Shown: positions 31,125-39,994, counted from the first letter of the stretch. The stretch is 64,000 nt of DNA from Lewinellaceae bacterium (GCA_016712415.1 JADJRC010000011.1:181275-245274); one strand, 5' to 3'. The notes: generated by a model from the letters alone, not told the origin. A program made the numbers and translations.

Positions 31125-32627
31125 ATGCCTGCTCACGACGGTCTCACCGTAGCAGAATCCCGATTCCCGTACGACCGGCCGCTATCCGCCGGTCCGCTTG
31201 ACCCTTATGTGCCCACTGCAGCCAAACCCTGGAATGAACGGCGCATCGCACATCTGTACCGGCGACTGGGTTACGGCGCCTCGCTGAATACTATCCAACA
31301 GGGACTTCAAATGTCGCCGACAGCCCTGGTCGACCAGTTGCTCGACACTGCTGCAGCGCTCGGTCCGCCGCCGCCGCCGGTATGGGGCGCCTGGCAATTT
31401 GCCGATTACAACGGCGACTTCAACCTGATCTTCCAGCACGTCAAGGATCTCAAAACCCGCTGGATGACCGATATGCTCAACGAGAGCATCCGCGCCAAGA
31501 TGGCCTTTTTCTGGCACGATCACTTCGTCACCGAACTGATGATCTACACCTGCAACTCGTGGATGTGGTCGTACTATTCCCTGCTGCACGAACACGCCTA
31601 CGGCAATTTCCGCGACTTTGCGCTCGCCATCGGCAACAGCGCCGCCATGCTCGTTTACCTGAACGGCAGCCTGAATGTGAAGGGCGAGCCCAACGAGAAT
31701 TACGCCCGCGAACTCATGGAACTGTTCACCATGGGCGAGGGCAACGGCTATACCCAGGCTGATATCGTCGAAATGGCCCGCGCGCTTACCGGCTGGCGTG
31801 CCGACGACGACGACTGCCTGCCGCCCGTGTTCAATGCCAACCTGCACGATACCGGGAGCAAAACCATCTTCGGCAAAACAGCCAATTACAATTTCGACAG
31901 CGCCCACAACCTGATCTTTGCGGAGCGCCCCGAGCAGGTTTCGAAGTACATCTGCGGAAAAATCTACAAATACTTCGTGTACCAGAATGCCGACCCACAG
32001 GTCATTGACGAATTGGCCGTCACCTTCCGCAACAACAACTGGGAACTGCTGCCGGTGCTCAAACAACTCTTCAAAAGCGAGCACTTTTTCGATGAGCAAC
32101 TGCTCAATGCACGCATTAAAGACCCTATTGAGACGACCCTGCCGCTGCTGAAAATGGCCGGCGCCACCGCTCCCGCCCAGGTTTCAACCGACGCGCTGGA
32201 ATCGATCAACTTCTGGGCCTACATACTCGGGCAGGAACTGTTCAACCCGCCCAACGTGTCGGGATGGAAAGAACACCGCGCCTGGATCAATGAAAGCACG
32301 CTGACCGTCCGATGGAATTACAGCGCCAAGGCCGTCGGCCTGCTGACCCAGGACGACACGATCCGCGAAAACCTGCGCCTACTGGCGCTCACCCTGACCA
32401 ATGAGAGCAACAATCCGGCAGTCATTACCCAGGCGCTGGTAGAGTTTTTCCTGCGGCAGGACCTCGAACCGGTGCACCTGACGGCCGCTACCCTCAATTT
32501 CAAGGCCGGCATACCGGAAAACTACTTCCTCGACGGCTCCTGGAACCTGTACTGGGATGAAGCGCCCGACCAGATCGTCAACCTGCTGCTGTACCTGATC
32601 CGCCTGCCGGAGTATCAACTGACGTAG
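31125..32627 (+). CDS. DUF1800 family protein
   Basis: 500 residues. Contains the typical DUF1800 blocks: RRIAHLYRRLGYGAS near the start, MAFFWHDHF, NENYARELMELFTMG and an ALTGWRADD segment. No clear signal peptide is seen at this start. DUF1800 genes are almost always paired with a DUF1501 gene, as here (29-base gap), and are widespread in Bacteroidota, Planctomycetes and Proteobacteria; biochemical role unknown. Confidence 0.88.
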   Translation: MPAHDGLTVAESRFPYDRPLSAGPLDPYVPTAAKPWNERRIAHLYRRLGYGASLNTIQQGLQMSPTALVDQLLDTAAALGPPPPPVWGAWQFADYNGDFNLIFQHVKDLKTRWMTDMLNESIRAKMAFFWHDHFVTELMIYTCNSWMWSYYSLLHEHAYGNFRDFALAIGNSAAMLVYLNGSLNVKGEPNENYARELMELFTMGEGNGYTQADIVEMARALTGWRADDDDCLPPVFNANLHDTGSKTIFGKTANYNFDSAHNLIFAERPEQVSKYICGKIYKYFVYQNADPQVIDELAVTFRNNNWELLPVLKQLFKSEHFFDEQLLNARIKDPIETTLPLLKMAGATAPAQVSTDALESINFWAYILGQELFNPPNVSGWKEHRAWINESTLTVRWNYSAKAVGLLTQDDTIRENLRLLALTLTNESNNPAVITQALVEFFLRQDLEPVHLTAATLNFKAGIPENYFLDGSWNLYWDEAPDQIVNLLLYLIRLPEYQLT

Positions 32628-32655
32628 CGTCATCACCAAGCCAATCGAAAAGAAC

Positions 32656-34278
32656 ATGTCTGAAAAATACACTAATCAGCGCCACGGCGCCTCCCCCAAA
32701 CACGGCGAGGCCCACAACCGCGAACACCGCCTGTGGTCGCGCCGCGATTTCCTGTCCGCCACCGGGCTGATGGGTGCGGGCAGTTTTCTGCTCGGCGGAT
32801 TGCCCCTGCGCGCCTTCCAGCCCACACCGCTGATGGCAGCGCTGACCGGCGGCCCCAACGACCGTATCCTGGTACTCATCCGGCTCGATGGCGGCAACGA
32901 CGGACTCAATACCGTTGTGGAACGCGGCAATTCCAGTTACTACAACATACGCCCCACCATCGCCATCAACGAAAACAACATGTGGCCGCTGAGCACCGAA
33001 TACGGCATGCCGCTGGCCACCACCGCCCTGCAACCCATGTGGAACGAGGGCATGATGAAGGTAATCTTCAACGTGGGATACCCGCAACCGAATTACAGCC
33101 ACTTCCGCTCCTACGATATCATGGCCTCGGCCAGCGATTCCGATGTGGTGGTGAATACGGGCTGGCTCGGCCGCTTTCTCGACAACGAATACGCCGCGTT
33201 CCTCGAATCGCCGCCCGTCATACCGCCTGCCCTGCAGATCGGTATTCAGACCAACCTCGTATTCAAGGGCGACCAGGCCAACATGTCGCTGGCAGTGAGC
33301 AGCCCGCAGGAGTTCTACCAGATCGCCCAGTCGGGCCAGTTGTACAACACCGCATCGCTGGGCAACACACCCCGCGAACTGGAACTTGCCTTCGTGCGCC
33401 AGACTGCCAACTCGGCATTCCGGTACTCCGAAACCATCCACGACGCCTACGGCAAGGGCAAAAACGACGTGAGTTATCCGGGCGGGAATGACCTGGCCGA
33501 GCAACTCGCCATCGTTGCACGCCTGATCAAAGGCAACCTGGGCACCCGCGTTTTTATGGTCGAAATCGGCGGTTTCGATACCCATGCTACCCAATACGAT
33601 ACGCACCTTGAACTGCTCGAAAAACTGTCGGCGGCGGTAAAAACCTTCTACGACGACCTGGCATTCGGCAGCAGCGGACTCGAAGACAAGGTGCTGAGCA
33701 TGACCTTTTCCGAGTTCGGCCGTTCGATATCCGAAAACGGCTCGAAGGGCACCGACCACGGGTGGGGCACCCATACGCTGCTGTTCGGCGGCGTAATCGG
33801 CAACGGTTTCACCGGCCAGTACCAGGACCTGAGCAACCCCGACCCCTTCGGCGACCCGCCTTTCAGCGTGGATTTCCGCTCCTTATATGCCACGATATTG
33901 CAGGACTGGCTGGGCAACACACCCGAACTGGTGCAGTATGTGATGGGGCAAAAACAGTTTCCCGTTATCAGCGGACTCGTGCCGGCTATCGCGCCTGCGC
34001 TGGGCGACAACAACAAGTGCGCCTTGTTGGGACACAACCCCAAATCCGGCAGTTCGGGTACCATCGAGATCAAATACGCCATGATGCAAAGCGGCCCGCT
34101 GCGGCTCCAGTTGCTGGACAAGGCCGGACAGGTGCTGCGCACCTTTATCGACGACTACAAGGACAAGGGCAGTTATGTATTTGAGTTCAAACCTGCCGAC
34201 TGGTTTATCGGCTCGGGAGTGTACCAGTACAGGCTGCAATCCGGCGGACAGGCATTTCAGCGGGAAATCCGTTTTTGA
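32656..34278 (+). CDS. DUF1501 family exported protein
   Basis: 540 residues. A Tat-type signal (SRRDFLSATGLMGAGSFLLG) follows a His-rich N-terminus; the core DUF1501 domain has LVLIRLDGGNDGLNTV, FNVGYPQPNYSHFRS, EIGGFDTH and MTFSEFGRSISENGSKGTDHG, an alkaline-phosphatase/sulfatase-like fold with possible metal ligands. The last 80 residues form a beta domain (IEIKYAMMQSGPLRLQLLDK...) like a T9SS- or FlgD-type Ig domain. Partner of the DUF1800 gene upstream. Substrate unknown. Confidence 0.88.
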   Translation: MSEKYTNQRHGASPKHGEAHNREHRLWSRRDFLSATGLMGAGSFLLGGLPLRAFQPTPLMAALTGGPNDRILVLIRLDGGNDGLNTVVERGNSSYYNIRPTIAINENNMWPLSTEYGMPLATTALQPMWNEGMMKVIFNVGYPQPNYSHFRSYDIMASASDSDVVVNTGWLGRFLDNEYAAFLESPPVIPPALQIGIQTNLVFKGDQANMSLAVSSPQEFYQIAQSGQLYNTASLGNTPRELELAFVRQTANSAFRYSETIHDAYGKGKNDVSYPGGNDLAEQLAIVARLIKGNLGTRVFMVEIGGFDTHATQYDTHLELLEKLSAAVKTFYDDLAFGSSGLEDKVLSMTFSEFGRSISENGSKGTDHGWGTHTLLFGGVIGNGFTGQYQDLSNPDPFGDPPFSVDFRSLYATILQDWLGNTPELVQYVMGQKQFPVISGLVPAIAPALGDNNKCALLGHNPKSGSSGTIEIKYAMMQSGPLRLQLLDKAGQVLRTFIDDYKDKGSYVFEFKPADWFIGSGVYQYRLQSGGQAFQREIRF

Positions 34279-34294
34279 GCATTGCCCCAATGCA

Positions 34295-34322
34295 TTTAAG
34301 CATATCTTAAGACTGGATTAAG
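34295..34322 (+). promoter_or_regulatory. three phased TTAAG boxes, PmrA-like response-regulator operator
   Basis: TTTAAG, CTTAAG and ATTAAG follow one another with exactly five bases between them (TTAAG at 34296, 34307 and 34318, an 11-bp period). This is the geometry of OmpR-family sites and the sequence resembles the PmrA box YTTAAK-N5-YTTAAK. It precedes the DUF2231 remnant and the regulator/kinase genes; a matching array lies before the rubrerythrin gene. Confidence 0.6.
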
Positions 34323-34366
34323 CCTCCTTCAGGTGGCTGCCGGTGCGACAATGCGCCGGCGACGGG

Positions 34367-34666
34367 ATGGAGGAGGGCTCGCTGGGTCGCGCCATAGCGC
34401 TGCACGAAGCAGCCGCAACCCGCGCCATTTGGGCAACCCTGCTGGCGGCGGCGACACGCCTGGCCGTGGAGTTCAGCAAGACCCGATACGCCTGGGCACA
34501 CGTCGGCGCCTTCCTGTTGTACACGACAAGTATCGGCGCCACAGCGCAAACCGGCTATCTCGGCGGGCAACTGGTATTTCAACACGGCGCCGGAGTGGAA
34601 CTTGGTTTGGACAATTTTTCCAACGATTCGACGCTGAATACCGGTGGAAAGACGGAAGCGGAGTAA
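34367..34666 (+). pseudogene. N-terminally truncated DUF2231-like membrane protein
   Basis: About 100 residues. The visible part (LHEAAATRAIWATLLAAATR ... AWAHVGAFLLYTTSIGATAQ, then TGYLGGQLVFQHGAGVE) matches the C-terminal half of DUF2231-like proteins: a His-Glu pair, two helices and a GG.LV..HG motif. The same layout is seen in the complete relative at 37680 (ETHEDMANIFLWVVG ... GGEIRHTE). The N-terminal helices with the NHLPILG motif are missing, and the operator-like boxes come almost directly before the truncation. It is either a remnant after deletion or a short degenerate family member. A longer frame from a GTG at 34343 adds nothing recognisable. Confidence 0.5.
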
Positions 34667-34689
34667 CATTGCATATAAAAATTCCTGCC

Positions 34690-35367
34690 ATGCGCATCTT
34701 ATTGATAGAAGATGAAACCGCTATTGCCAATTTTATAGCCGAAGGCCTGAAAGAAGAAGGCTTTGCGGTAGATATGGCCGGCAACGGCAAGACAGGGCTT
34801 CACATGGCACTCGACAACCTGGAGGAATACGACCTGATCCTGCTGGACTGGATGTTGCCCGGCATGAGCGGAATTGAGATATGCCGGGCCATTCGCAAGG
34901 AAAACCAAACAGTTCCCGTGATTTTCCTGACGGCCAAAGACACGGTGGACGACGTAGTGTTCGGTCTCGAAACCGGCGCAAACGACTACCTGCGCAAGCC
35001 TTTTGCCTTTGAAGAATTGCTGGCTCGGATACGCGTGCTCCTGCGCAACAGCACCGGTGCACAACATATCTTCAGGTACGCCGATATCGAAATGAACCTC
35101 GATACCCACCGCGTGACAAAGGGCGGAGCTCCCGTAGAACTTACCCGCAAGGAGTTTGCCCTGCTTGAGTTGCTGCTGCGCCATAAGGGAAAGGCCTGCC
35201 GCCGCACCCGTATCATTGAAAAGGTTTGGGACATTCATTTTGACCACGACAACTCGGTGATCGATGTATATATCAATGCTTTGCGTAAAAAACTCGATTC
35301 ACCCGGTTCACTATCATTTATACAAACCATCCGCGGAGTCGGTTACCGCGTCAACGACGACGCATGA
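34690..35367 (+). CDS. OmpR-family response regulator
   Basis: 225 residues from the ATG at 34690 (MRILLIEDETAIANFI). Receiver domain with the acidic pair EDE, phospho-acceptor Asp in LILLDWMLPG, Thr in FLTAKD and Lys in YLRKPF; C-terminal winged-helix DNA-binding domain (VELTRKEFALLELLLRHKGK ... SVIDVYINALRKKL ... GVGYRV). It overlaps the kinase start by 4 bases. The phased TTAAG arrays on both sides are its probable targets, including autoregulation. The N-terminal extension that the open frame allows is not a protein-like sequence. Confidence 0.93.
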   Translation: MRILLIEDETAIANFIAEGLKEEGFAVDMAGNGKTGLHMALDNLEEYDLILLDWMLPGMSGIEICRAIRKENQTVPVIFLTAKDTVDDVVFGLETGANDYLRKPFAFEELLARIRVLLRNSTGAQHIFRYADIEMNLDTHRVTKGGAPVELTRKEFALLELLLRHKGKACRRTRIIEKVWDIHFDHDNSVIDVYINALRKKLDSPGSLSFIQTIRGVGYRVNDDA

Positions 35368-36749
35368 AACTGAGTTTCAGAAACCGGATCGCGCTGTTTA
35401 CTGCCGTTGCCGCCGCCGCCACTATCGGGGTGGTTTTTCTTGTCGTGTATGCCGTAGTCCGCTACACCGCTTTCAGCCACCTCGACGATGACATCCGCCA
35501 GGAAAAGGAGGAGGTGCTGAGCAACCTGCGTTGGACCGGCGATTCCATCATCATCGAGCAGATGCCCGAGTGGGAGGAAAAGGAACACCGGCAGGTCGAG
35601 GTCAACCCCACGTTTCTACAGGTGGTTGACGCCCGCGGACGCCTGCTGTTCCGTTCATCCAACCTCCGGCAGGGTATCCTGCTTTTCAACCCGGATATCA
35701 GCCGGAATACCTTTTTCAACAGCCGCATCGACGAACAACGTATCCGGCAGGGGCAGTTTCCTATCCTGAACGAACGCAGCGCCGTCATAGGGCACCTCAC
35801 GGTAGGGGTATCCCGGGAAGAATCGGCCATCGTGCTGCACAACCTGGGCACCACGCTCTGGATTACCTTTCCGCTGCTCCTTTTCGCGCTGTTTTTAGCC
35901 AGCGCCTTCGCCGCTTCCAGGGGCATTGCCCCAGTGCGGCGTCTGATACAGGCGGCATCGGAGATTAGCGAAACCAACATCAACACCCGGCTGCCGCTTC
36001 CGGAAAACAGGGACGAAATATACCGGCTGGCGACCACCATCAACGAATTGCTTCAGCGGATAGAAAGCGGCATGTTGCGCGAAAAGCAGTTCACCGCCGA
36101 TGCATCCCACGAGATACGCACCCCGCTGACGGCCATCCGGGGCACCCTGGAGGTGCTGCTCCGCAAACAGCGCGAACCGGCGCAGTACGAAGAAAAAATC
36201 GGGCGAGTCATCGGCGAAGTAGACCGGCTCAACGGCATGCTCGACCAGTTGCTGCAATTGGCGCGCCTGGAAAGCGGTGTTATTCCCGTCAACCGCACCC
36301 CGGTAGGGCTCGCCGCCTTACTTGGCGCACTCGCCGATAAGTGGCAACACGGGCTGCGGGAAAAGAACGCGTCGCTGCATCTACGGGTAACTCCCGAGGC
36401 AATCGTTCACACCGATGCGGCCCTGCTGCACATCATCCTCGATAACCTGGTGAGCAATGCCATCAAATACGGACATGCAGGCGGGAGAATCGACTGCATC
36501 TGGCAGGCAGGGAATAATACACTGGTTATTCGGGACAACGGGCCGGGCATTTCGGCCGAACACATGCCCCATGTGTTCAATCGTTTTTATCGAGCCGACG
36601 ACTCGCGCAGTACCACCGTGCAAGGCGCCGGACTGGGCTTATCCATAGCCAAAAAACTGGCGGACCTGCTCCATATTCGGTTAACGGTCAGCAGCAGTAC
36701 AGATGAAGGCGCCGCCTTTACACTCGTGTTTTCTCCATCGATTTCTTAA
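35364..36749 (+). CDS. sensor histidine kinase
   Basis: 461 residues. Two membrane helices (about 10-32 and 162-185) bracket a periplasmic sensor of about 130 residues; HAMP linker, HisKA with the phospho-acceptor ASHEIRTPLTA, and HATPase with N box NLVSNAIKYG, DNGPGIS, and GAGLGLSIAKKL. Cognate of the regulator just upstream (ATGA overlap). The signal sensed is unknown; the linked rubrerythrin and ferritin-like genes suggest metal or oxidative stress. Confidence 0.93.
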   Translation: MKLSFRNRIALFTAVAAAATIGVVFLVVYAVVRYTAFSHLDDDIRQEKEEVLSNLRWTGDSIIIEQMPEWEEKEHRQVEVNPTFLQVVDARGRLLFRSSNLRQGILLFNPDISRNTFFNSRIDEQRIRQGQFPILNERSAVIGHLTVGVSREESAIVLHNLGTTLWITFPLLLFALFLASAFAASRGIAPVRRLIQAASEISETNINTRLPLPENRDEIYRLATTINELLQRIESGMLREKQFTADASHEIRTPLTAIRGTLEVLLRKQREPAQYEEKIGRVIGEVDRLNGMLDQLLQLARLESGVIPVNRTPVGLAALLGALADKWQHGLREKNASLHLRVTPEAIVHTDAALLHIILDNLVSNAIKYGHAGGRIDCIWQAGNNTLVIRDNGPGISAEHMPHVFNRFYRADDSRSTTVQGAGLGLSIAKKLADLLHIRLTVSSSTDEGAAFTLVFSPSIS

Positions 36750-36783
36750 GCCAATTTTTAGAAATACCCAAGGCCGACTTAAG
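36745..36783 (+). promoter_or_regulatory. four phased TTAAG-like boxes before the rubrerythrin operon
   Basis: CTTAAG (36745), TTTTAG (36756), CCCAAG (36767) and CTTAAG (36778), each six bases with exactly five between: an 11-bp period over 39 bases. The two outer boxes are perfect. The array ends 11 bases before a near-consensus -7 element CACCTTTG (36795-36802), so it covers the -33 region, as for an activator of the OmpR family. Confidence 0.6.
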
Positions 36784-36800
36784 GCGTCTGCGGCCACCTT

Positions 36801-36837
36801 TGTCTTATCAAAAACAAGTTTAAAAAAAGATAAGACA
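36801..36837 (+). promoter_or_regulatory. leader hairpin touching the rubrerythrin start codon
   Basis: TGTCTTATC (36801-36809) and GATAAGACA (36829-36837) are exact inverted copies separated by 19 A-rich bases; the ATG begins at the next base. The hairpin could affect ribosome access. Part of it overlaps the likely transcription start, so a DNA-level palindrome (protein site) is an alternative. Confidence 0.4.
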
Positions 36838-37602
36838 ATGAAAAAATCAATCATAGTACCCGCACTTCTCGCCACAGGCCTGTGGATGCTGCTGCCTTCC
36901 TGTGGTTCGAATGCCGAAAACGGCGCTGCGTTGCGCGCGCCCGAAACCAACCAGGCCGAAATACCGGCAGGAGTCGGCGCCAATGAAAACGACGACGACG
37001 ATGCCGCAGAAAATAAAGGCAAGGCTGCCCAAAACAGCTCCGGCGATGCCAAGGCAGCCACCATTCAAAACCTCGCGACGGCCTTTACAGGCGAAACAAC
37101 AGCGAGCGCCAAGTACGCGGATTACGCCAAAAAGGCACAGGAAGAGGGTTTCACCCAGATTGCGTTGCTGTTCAAGACCGCATCAATGTCGGAAAAGATA
37201 CACGCTGCCAACCACAAGTCCGTGCTCGAAGAACTGGGCGAAAAAGCGCCGGAGGTGTCGCCCAAATTCACCGTCAAGACGACCAGAGAGAATCTGGAAG
37301 ACGCCATCGCGGGCGAATCCTATGAGATCGCGACCATGTATCCCGAGTTTCTGTCGGTAGCCGGACAGGCGGGCAGCCAACTCTCCCTCATCAGCCTGAA
37401 CTACGCCTACAAAACGGAGCAAAAGCACAAGCCGCTATACGAAAAAGCGCTTGCGGCTTTGCAGGGCAACCAGGTCAATACGCTGCCGACGCAGTATTTT
37501 GTATGTCCCACCTGCGGTAACACCTGCGACGGCGCCGCCCCGAAACGCTGCGGCATTTCCATGACCGGCGGGGAACGATTTGTAAAGGTCAATTCCCTCT
37601 GA
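36838..37602 (+). CDS. lipoprotein rubrerythrin
   Basis: 254 residues. Lipoprotein signal with lipobox LLPSC; an acidic, Asn/Asp-rich linker; rubrerythrin four-helix domain (about 78-220) with the ligand pattern TGETTASAKY, EKIHAANH, GESYEIATMYPEF and KTEQKHKPLYEKAL; and a C-terminal rubredoxin-like knuckle. The knuckle is unusual: CPTCG is normal, but the second pair reads RCGIS in place of the usual C-P-x-C, with an extra Cys in GNTC. Known rubrerythrins reduce peroxide; export to the envelope is a less common variant. First gene after the phased boxes, followed by the DUF2231-like and MbfA-like genes. Confidence 0.88.
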   Translation: MKKSIIVPALLATGLWMLLPSCGSNAENGAALRAPETNQAEIPAGVGANENDDDDAAENKGKAAQNSSGDAKAATIQNLATAFTGETTASAKYADYAKKAQEEGFTQIALLFKTASMSEKIHAANHKSVLEELGEKAPEVSPKFTVKTTRENLEDAIAGESYEIATMYPEFLSVAGQAGSQLSLISLNYAYKTEQKHKPLYEKALAALQGNQVNTLPTQYFVCPTCGNTCDGAAPKRCGISMTGGERFVKVNSL

Positions 37603-37679
37603 CAAAAATTGAGTTGGAATGGCCGCCAGAACGTCTGTTCATTCCAATCCTTATTCTCCTGAATTAAAATTTATGTATC

Positions 37680-38204
37680 ATGAACCAGGCACATTTGCAT
37701 CTGCTGCTCAACCACTTGCCCATTCTGGGCGTCCTTTTCGGACTGCTGATCCTGGCAGGTGGTTTTATCCTCAAAAGCAACACCGTTCGGCGAACGGCAC
37801 TTGGAATATTTGTACTTTCGGCCGGCTTCGCCATACCGGCTTACCTGACCGGTGAGGGCGCTGAAGAAATCGTGGAAAACCTCCCGGGAGTCAGCGAAAA
37901 CCTGATGGAGACACATGAAGACATGGCCAACATTTTTCTGTGGGTGGTTGGCGGATTGGGTTTGCTTTCGCTTGTAACGTTTTTTGCCGATCAACAGTCG
38001 AAAAAGATCGCTTCCACCCTGTATACCCTGACGTTCGCCGCCGCGCTCGGAACGATGTTTTTTGCCCAGCGGGTCGGCGCCTCGGGCGGTGAGATCAGGC
38101 ACACAGAGATCAGAAGCGGCGCAACGGCGACAGGTACGGAACAGCCGCAAGGAGGTGAAACGAATCCGCAGGGTGGCGGGGAGAACGCCGATGATGACGA
38201 CTAA
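37680..38204 (+). CDS. DUF2231-like membrane protein
   Basis: 174 residues, four membrane helices. HLHLLLNHLPILG at the start, ETHEDMANIF before helix three and GGEIRHTE after helix four supply conserved His residues that could bind haem or metal. The tail is Gly/Asp-rich and soluble. It lies between the rubrerythrin and MbfA-like genes, 12 bases before the latter, so is probably part of one operon. Related to the truncated gene at 34367. Function unknown. Confidence 0.7.
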   Translation: MNQAHLHLLLNHLPILGVLFGLLILAGGFILKSNTVRRTALGIFVLSAGFAIPAYLTGEGAEEIVENLPGVSENLMETHEDMANIFLWVVGGLGLLSLVTFFADQQSKKIASTLYTLTFAAALGTMFFAQRVGASGGEIRHTEIRSGATATGTEQPQGGETNPQGGGENADDDD

Positions 38205-38216
38205 ACCACATATACC

Positions 38217-39341
38217 ATGACAACCCAACCCGGCAGTACCCTTTTTGCCAATGTTCAAACCGAAGTAGACGCAGCATTTCTGTATGAAAAGATAGCCGCC
38301 GCCGAAGCACACCCCGGCATTGCCGCCGTCTTCCGGAATCTTGCCGAAATAGAAACCGGACACGCCGCAAAGATGCTGGAAGGCCTTACCAAACAGGGTA
38401 TAAGTGCTGTACTGCCGCCACCGTCCTGGCGGGCGCGGGTACTCGACCGCATCGGAAAAACATTCGGGTACGATTACATCATCGGCGTGATGATGGACAC
38501 TGAAAAAAGCATTGCCCAGGCCGTCGTCCGGCAAAAGACAGATCGCAAAATGCCGGTCAGGGGCGACGAGAGCAACCACGTCAAAATACTGGAGTCGCTG
38601 CTCGGCAACAGGAACAAGGTCTCCGGAGAGCAGTTGTCGCGCATCGAAGGCAAACACAAAACAGTGGGCGGGAACGCCCTGCGCGCCGCTGTGCTCGGCG
38701 CCAACGACGGACTGGTACCCAACCTCAGCCTTGTAATGGGTGTGGCGGGCGCCACCAGCGGCCAAAGCGAAATACTGCTGGCCGGCTCAGCGGGACTCCT
38801 GGCAGGGGCGCTGTCGATGGCGCTTGGCGAATGGATATCCGTAAAAAGTTCGCAGGAACTGTATGAACGCCAGATGTCGCTGGAAATGGACGAAATCATC
38901 AGTAATCCCGAAGGGGAAATGAAAGAAATCGCGCTTATCTACATGGCTAAAGGCATTCCCGAAGCGCAGGCGACCGAAATGGCGGCAACAATAATGGGGA
39001 ACAAAGATCACGCGCATGAGGTATTAGTCAAAGAAGAACTGGGTATCAATCCCGAAGACCTGAAGAGTTCGGCCCGGGAGGCTGCCATCACTTCCTTTAT
39101 CCTGTTTGCCATAGGCGCCATTATTCCGCTGGCGCCGTTTTTCTGGGGTGGCGGCTACATGGCCATCCTGGCCAGCGCGGTATTCAGTACCATCGGGTTG
39201 TTTATCATCGGCGCGGCGATCACCCTTTTTACCGGAAAAAGCATCTGGTTTTCCGGTATGCGGCAGGTTATCTTCGGCCTTATGGCAGCAGCAGTCACCT
39301 TCGGCATCGGCAAGATGATCGGAGTGTCGATTGCGGGATGA
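38217..39341 (+). CDS. MbfA-like ferritin/VIT1 fusion protein
   Basis: 374 residues. N-terminal ferritin-like (erythrin) helices, about 1-150, with EVDAAFLYEKIA, EIETGHAAKM and the later DESNHVKILE carrying carboxylate/His ligands; C-terminal VIT1/CCC1 transporter domain, about 155-374, with AAVLGANDGLVPNLSLVMGV, GALSMALGEWISVKSSQELY and two final helix pairs. Alphaproteobacterial MbfA of the same build exports iron and protects from peroxide. With the exported rubrerythrin it suggests an iron/peroxide defence set. Confidence 0.9.
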   Translation: MTTQPGSTLFANVQTEVDAAFLYEKIAAAEAHPGIAAVFRNLAEIETGHAAKMLEGLTKQGISAVLPPPSWRARVLDRIGKTFGYDYIIGVMMDTEKSIAQAVVRQKTDRKMPVRGDESNHVKILESLLGNRNKVSGEQLSRIEGKHKTVGGNALRAAVLGANDGLVPNLSLVMGVAGATSGQSEILLAGSAGLLAGALSMALGEWISVKSSQELYERQMSLEMDEIISNPEGEMKEIALIYMAKGIPEAQATEMAATIMGNKDHAHEVLVKEELGINPEDLKSSAREAAITSFILFAIGAIIPLAPFFWGGGYMAILASAVFSTIGLFIIGAAITLFTGKSIWFSGMRQVIFGLMAAAVTFGIGKMIGVSIAG

Positions 39342-39436
39342 GACCTTTAAATTTCCGGAAAACAACCCAAGTCCCCATTGCCTTTTTCAATGGCAAGGCA
39401 ACATAATACAAAAAATATTCGTGTATTTCTACAGGC

Positions 39437-39994
39437 ATGCTGAACAAGGCTGAGTTGGAAGAGGTTATCCGGGGATGCCGCGCGGGCGACCGCTACGCGC
39501 AGAACCGGCTTTACCGGGCATTTCATGCCTGGGCTTCCGTGATATGCCAGCGTTATTCTGCAGATACAGACATTGCCCGCGAGTGCGTTCAGGATGGTTT
39601 CTTCAAGGTTTTTACCAAAATAGAGCGATACCGGGACGATTTGTCTTTTGAAGCCTGGTTCAAGAAAGTAATGATCAATACCTGCATCGACCGCTATCGA
39701 CTCGGGACGAAAGACAAGGAAATCGTCGAGTTCACCCAGGCCCACGATGAGAAAATAATACCCGAAATCCTGATCAATGCGGATGCAGACTACCTGCTTG
39801 CATTGGTCAGGCAGTTGCCTCCTGCATACCAGGCGACCTTTAATCTATTCGCCATCGAAGGATACGAGTACCACGAAATAGCCGACATACTCGGCGTATC
39901 CATAGGTTCGGTTAAATCCAATTTGTCCAAAGCCCGGTTTCAACTAAAAAAAATGCTGCTGAACAGGCAAACCGAGGACGCTTATGGAAAATAA
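39437..39994 (+). CDS. ECF-type RNA polymerase sigma factor
   Basis: 185 residues. Region 2 (YAQNRLYRAFHAWASVICQ ... ARECVQDGFFKVFTKIERY ... FEAWFKKVMINTCIDRYR) and region 4 (RQLPPAYQATFNLFAIEGYE, EIADILGVSIGSVKSNLSKA) are clear. It overlaps the next gene by 11 bases, the usual place of an anti-sigma partner. Confidence 0.93.
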   Translation: MLNKAELEEVIRGCRAGDRYAQNRLYRAFHAWASVICQRYSADTDIARECVQDGFFKVFTKIERYRDDLSFEAWFKKVMINTCIDRYRLGTKDKEIVEFTQAHDEKIIPEILINADADYLLALVRQLPPAYQATFNLFAIEGYEYHEIADILGVSIGSVKSNLSKARFQLKKMLLNRQTEDAYGK

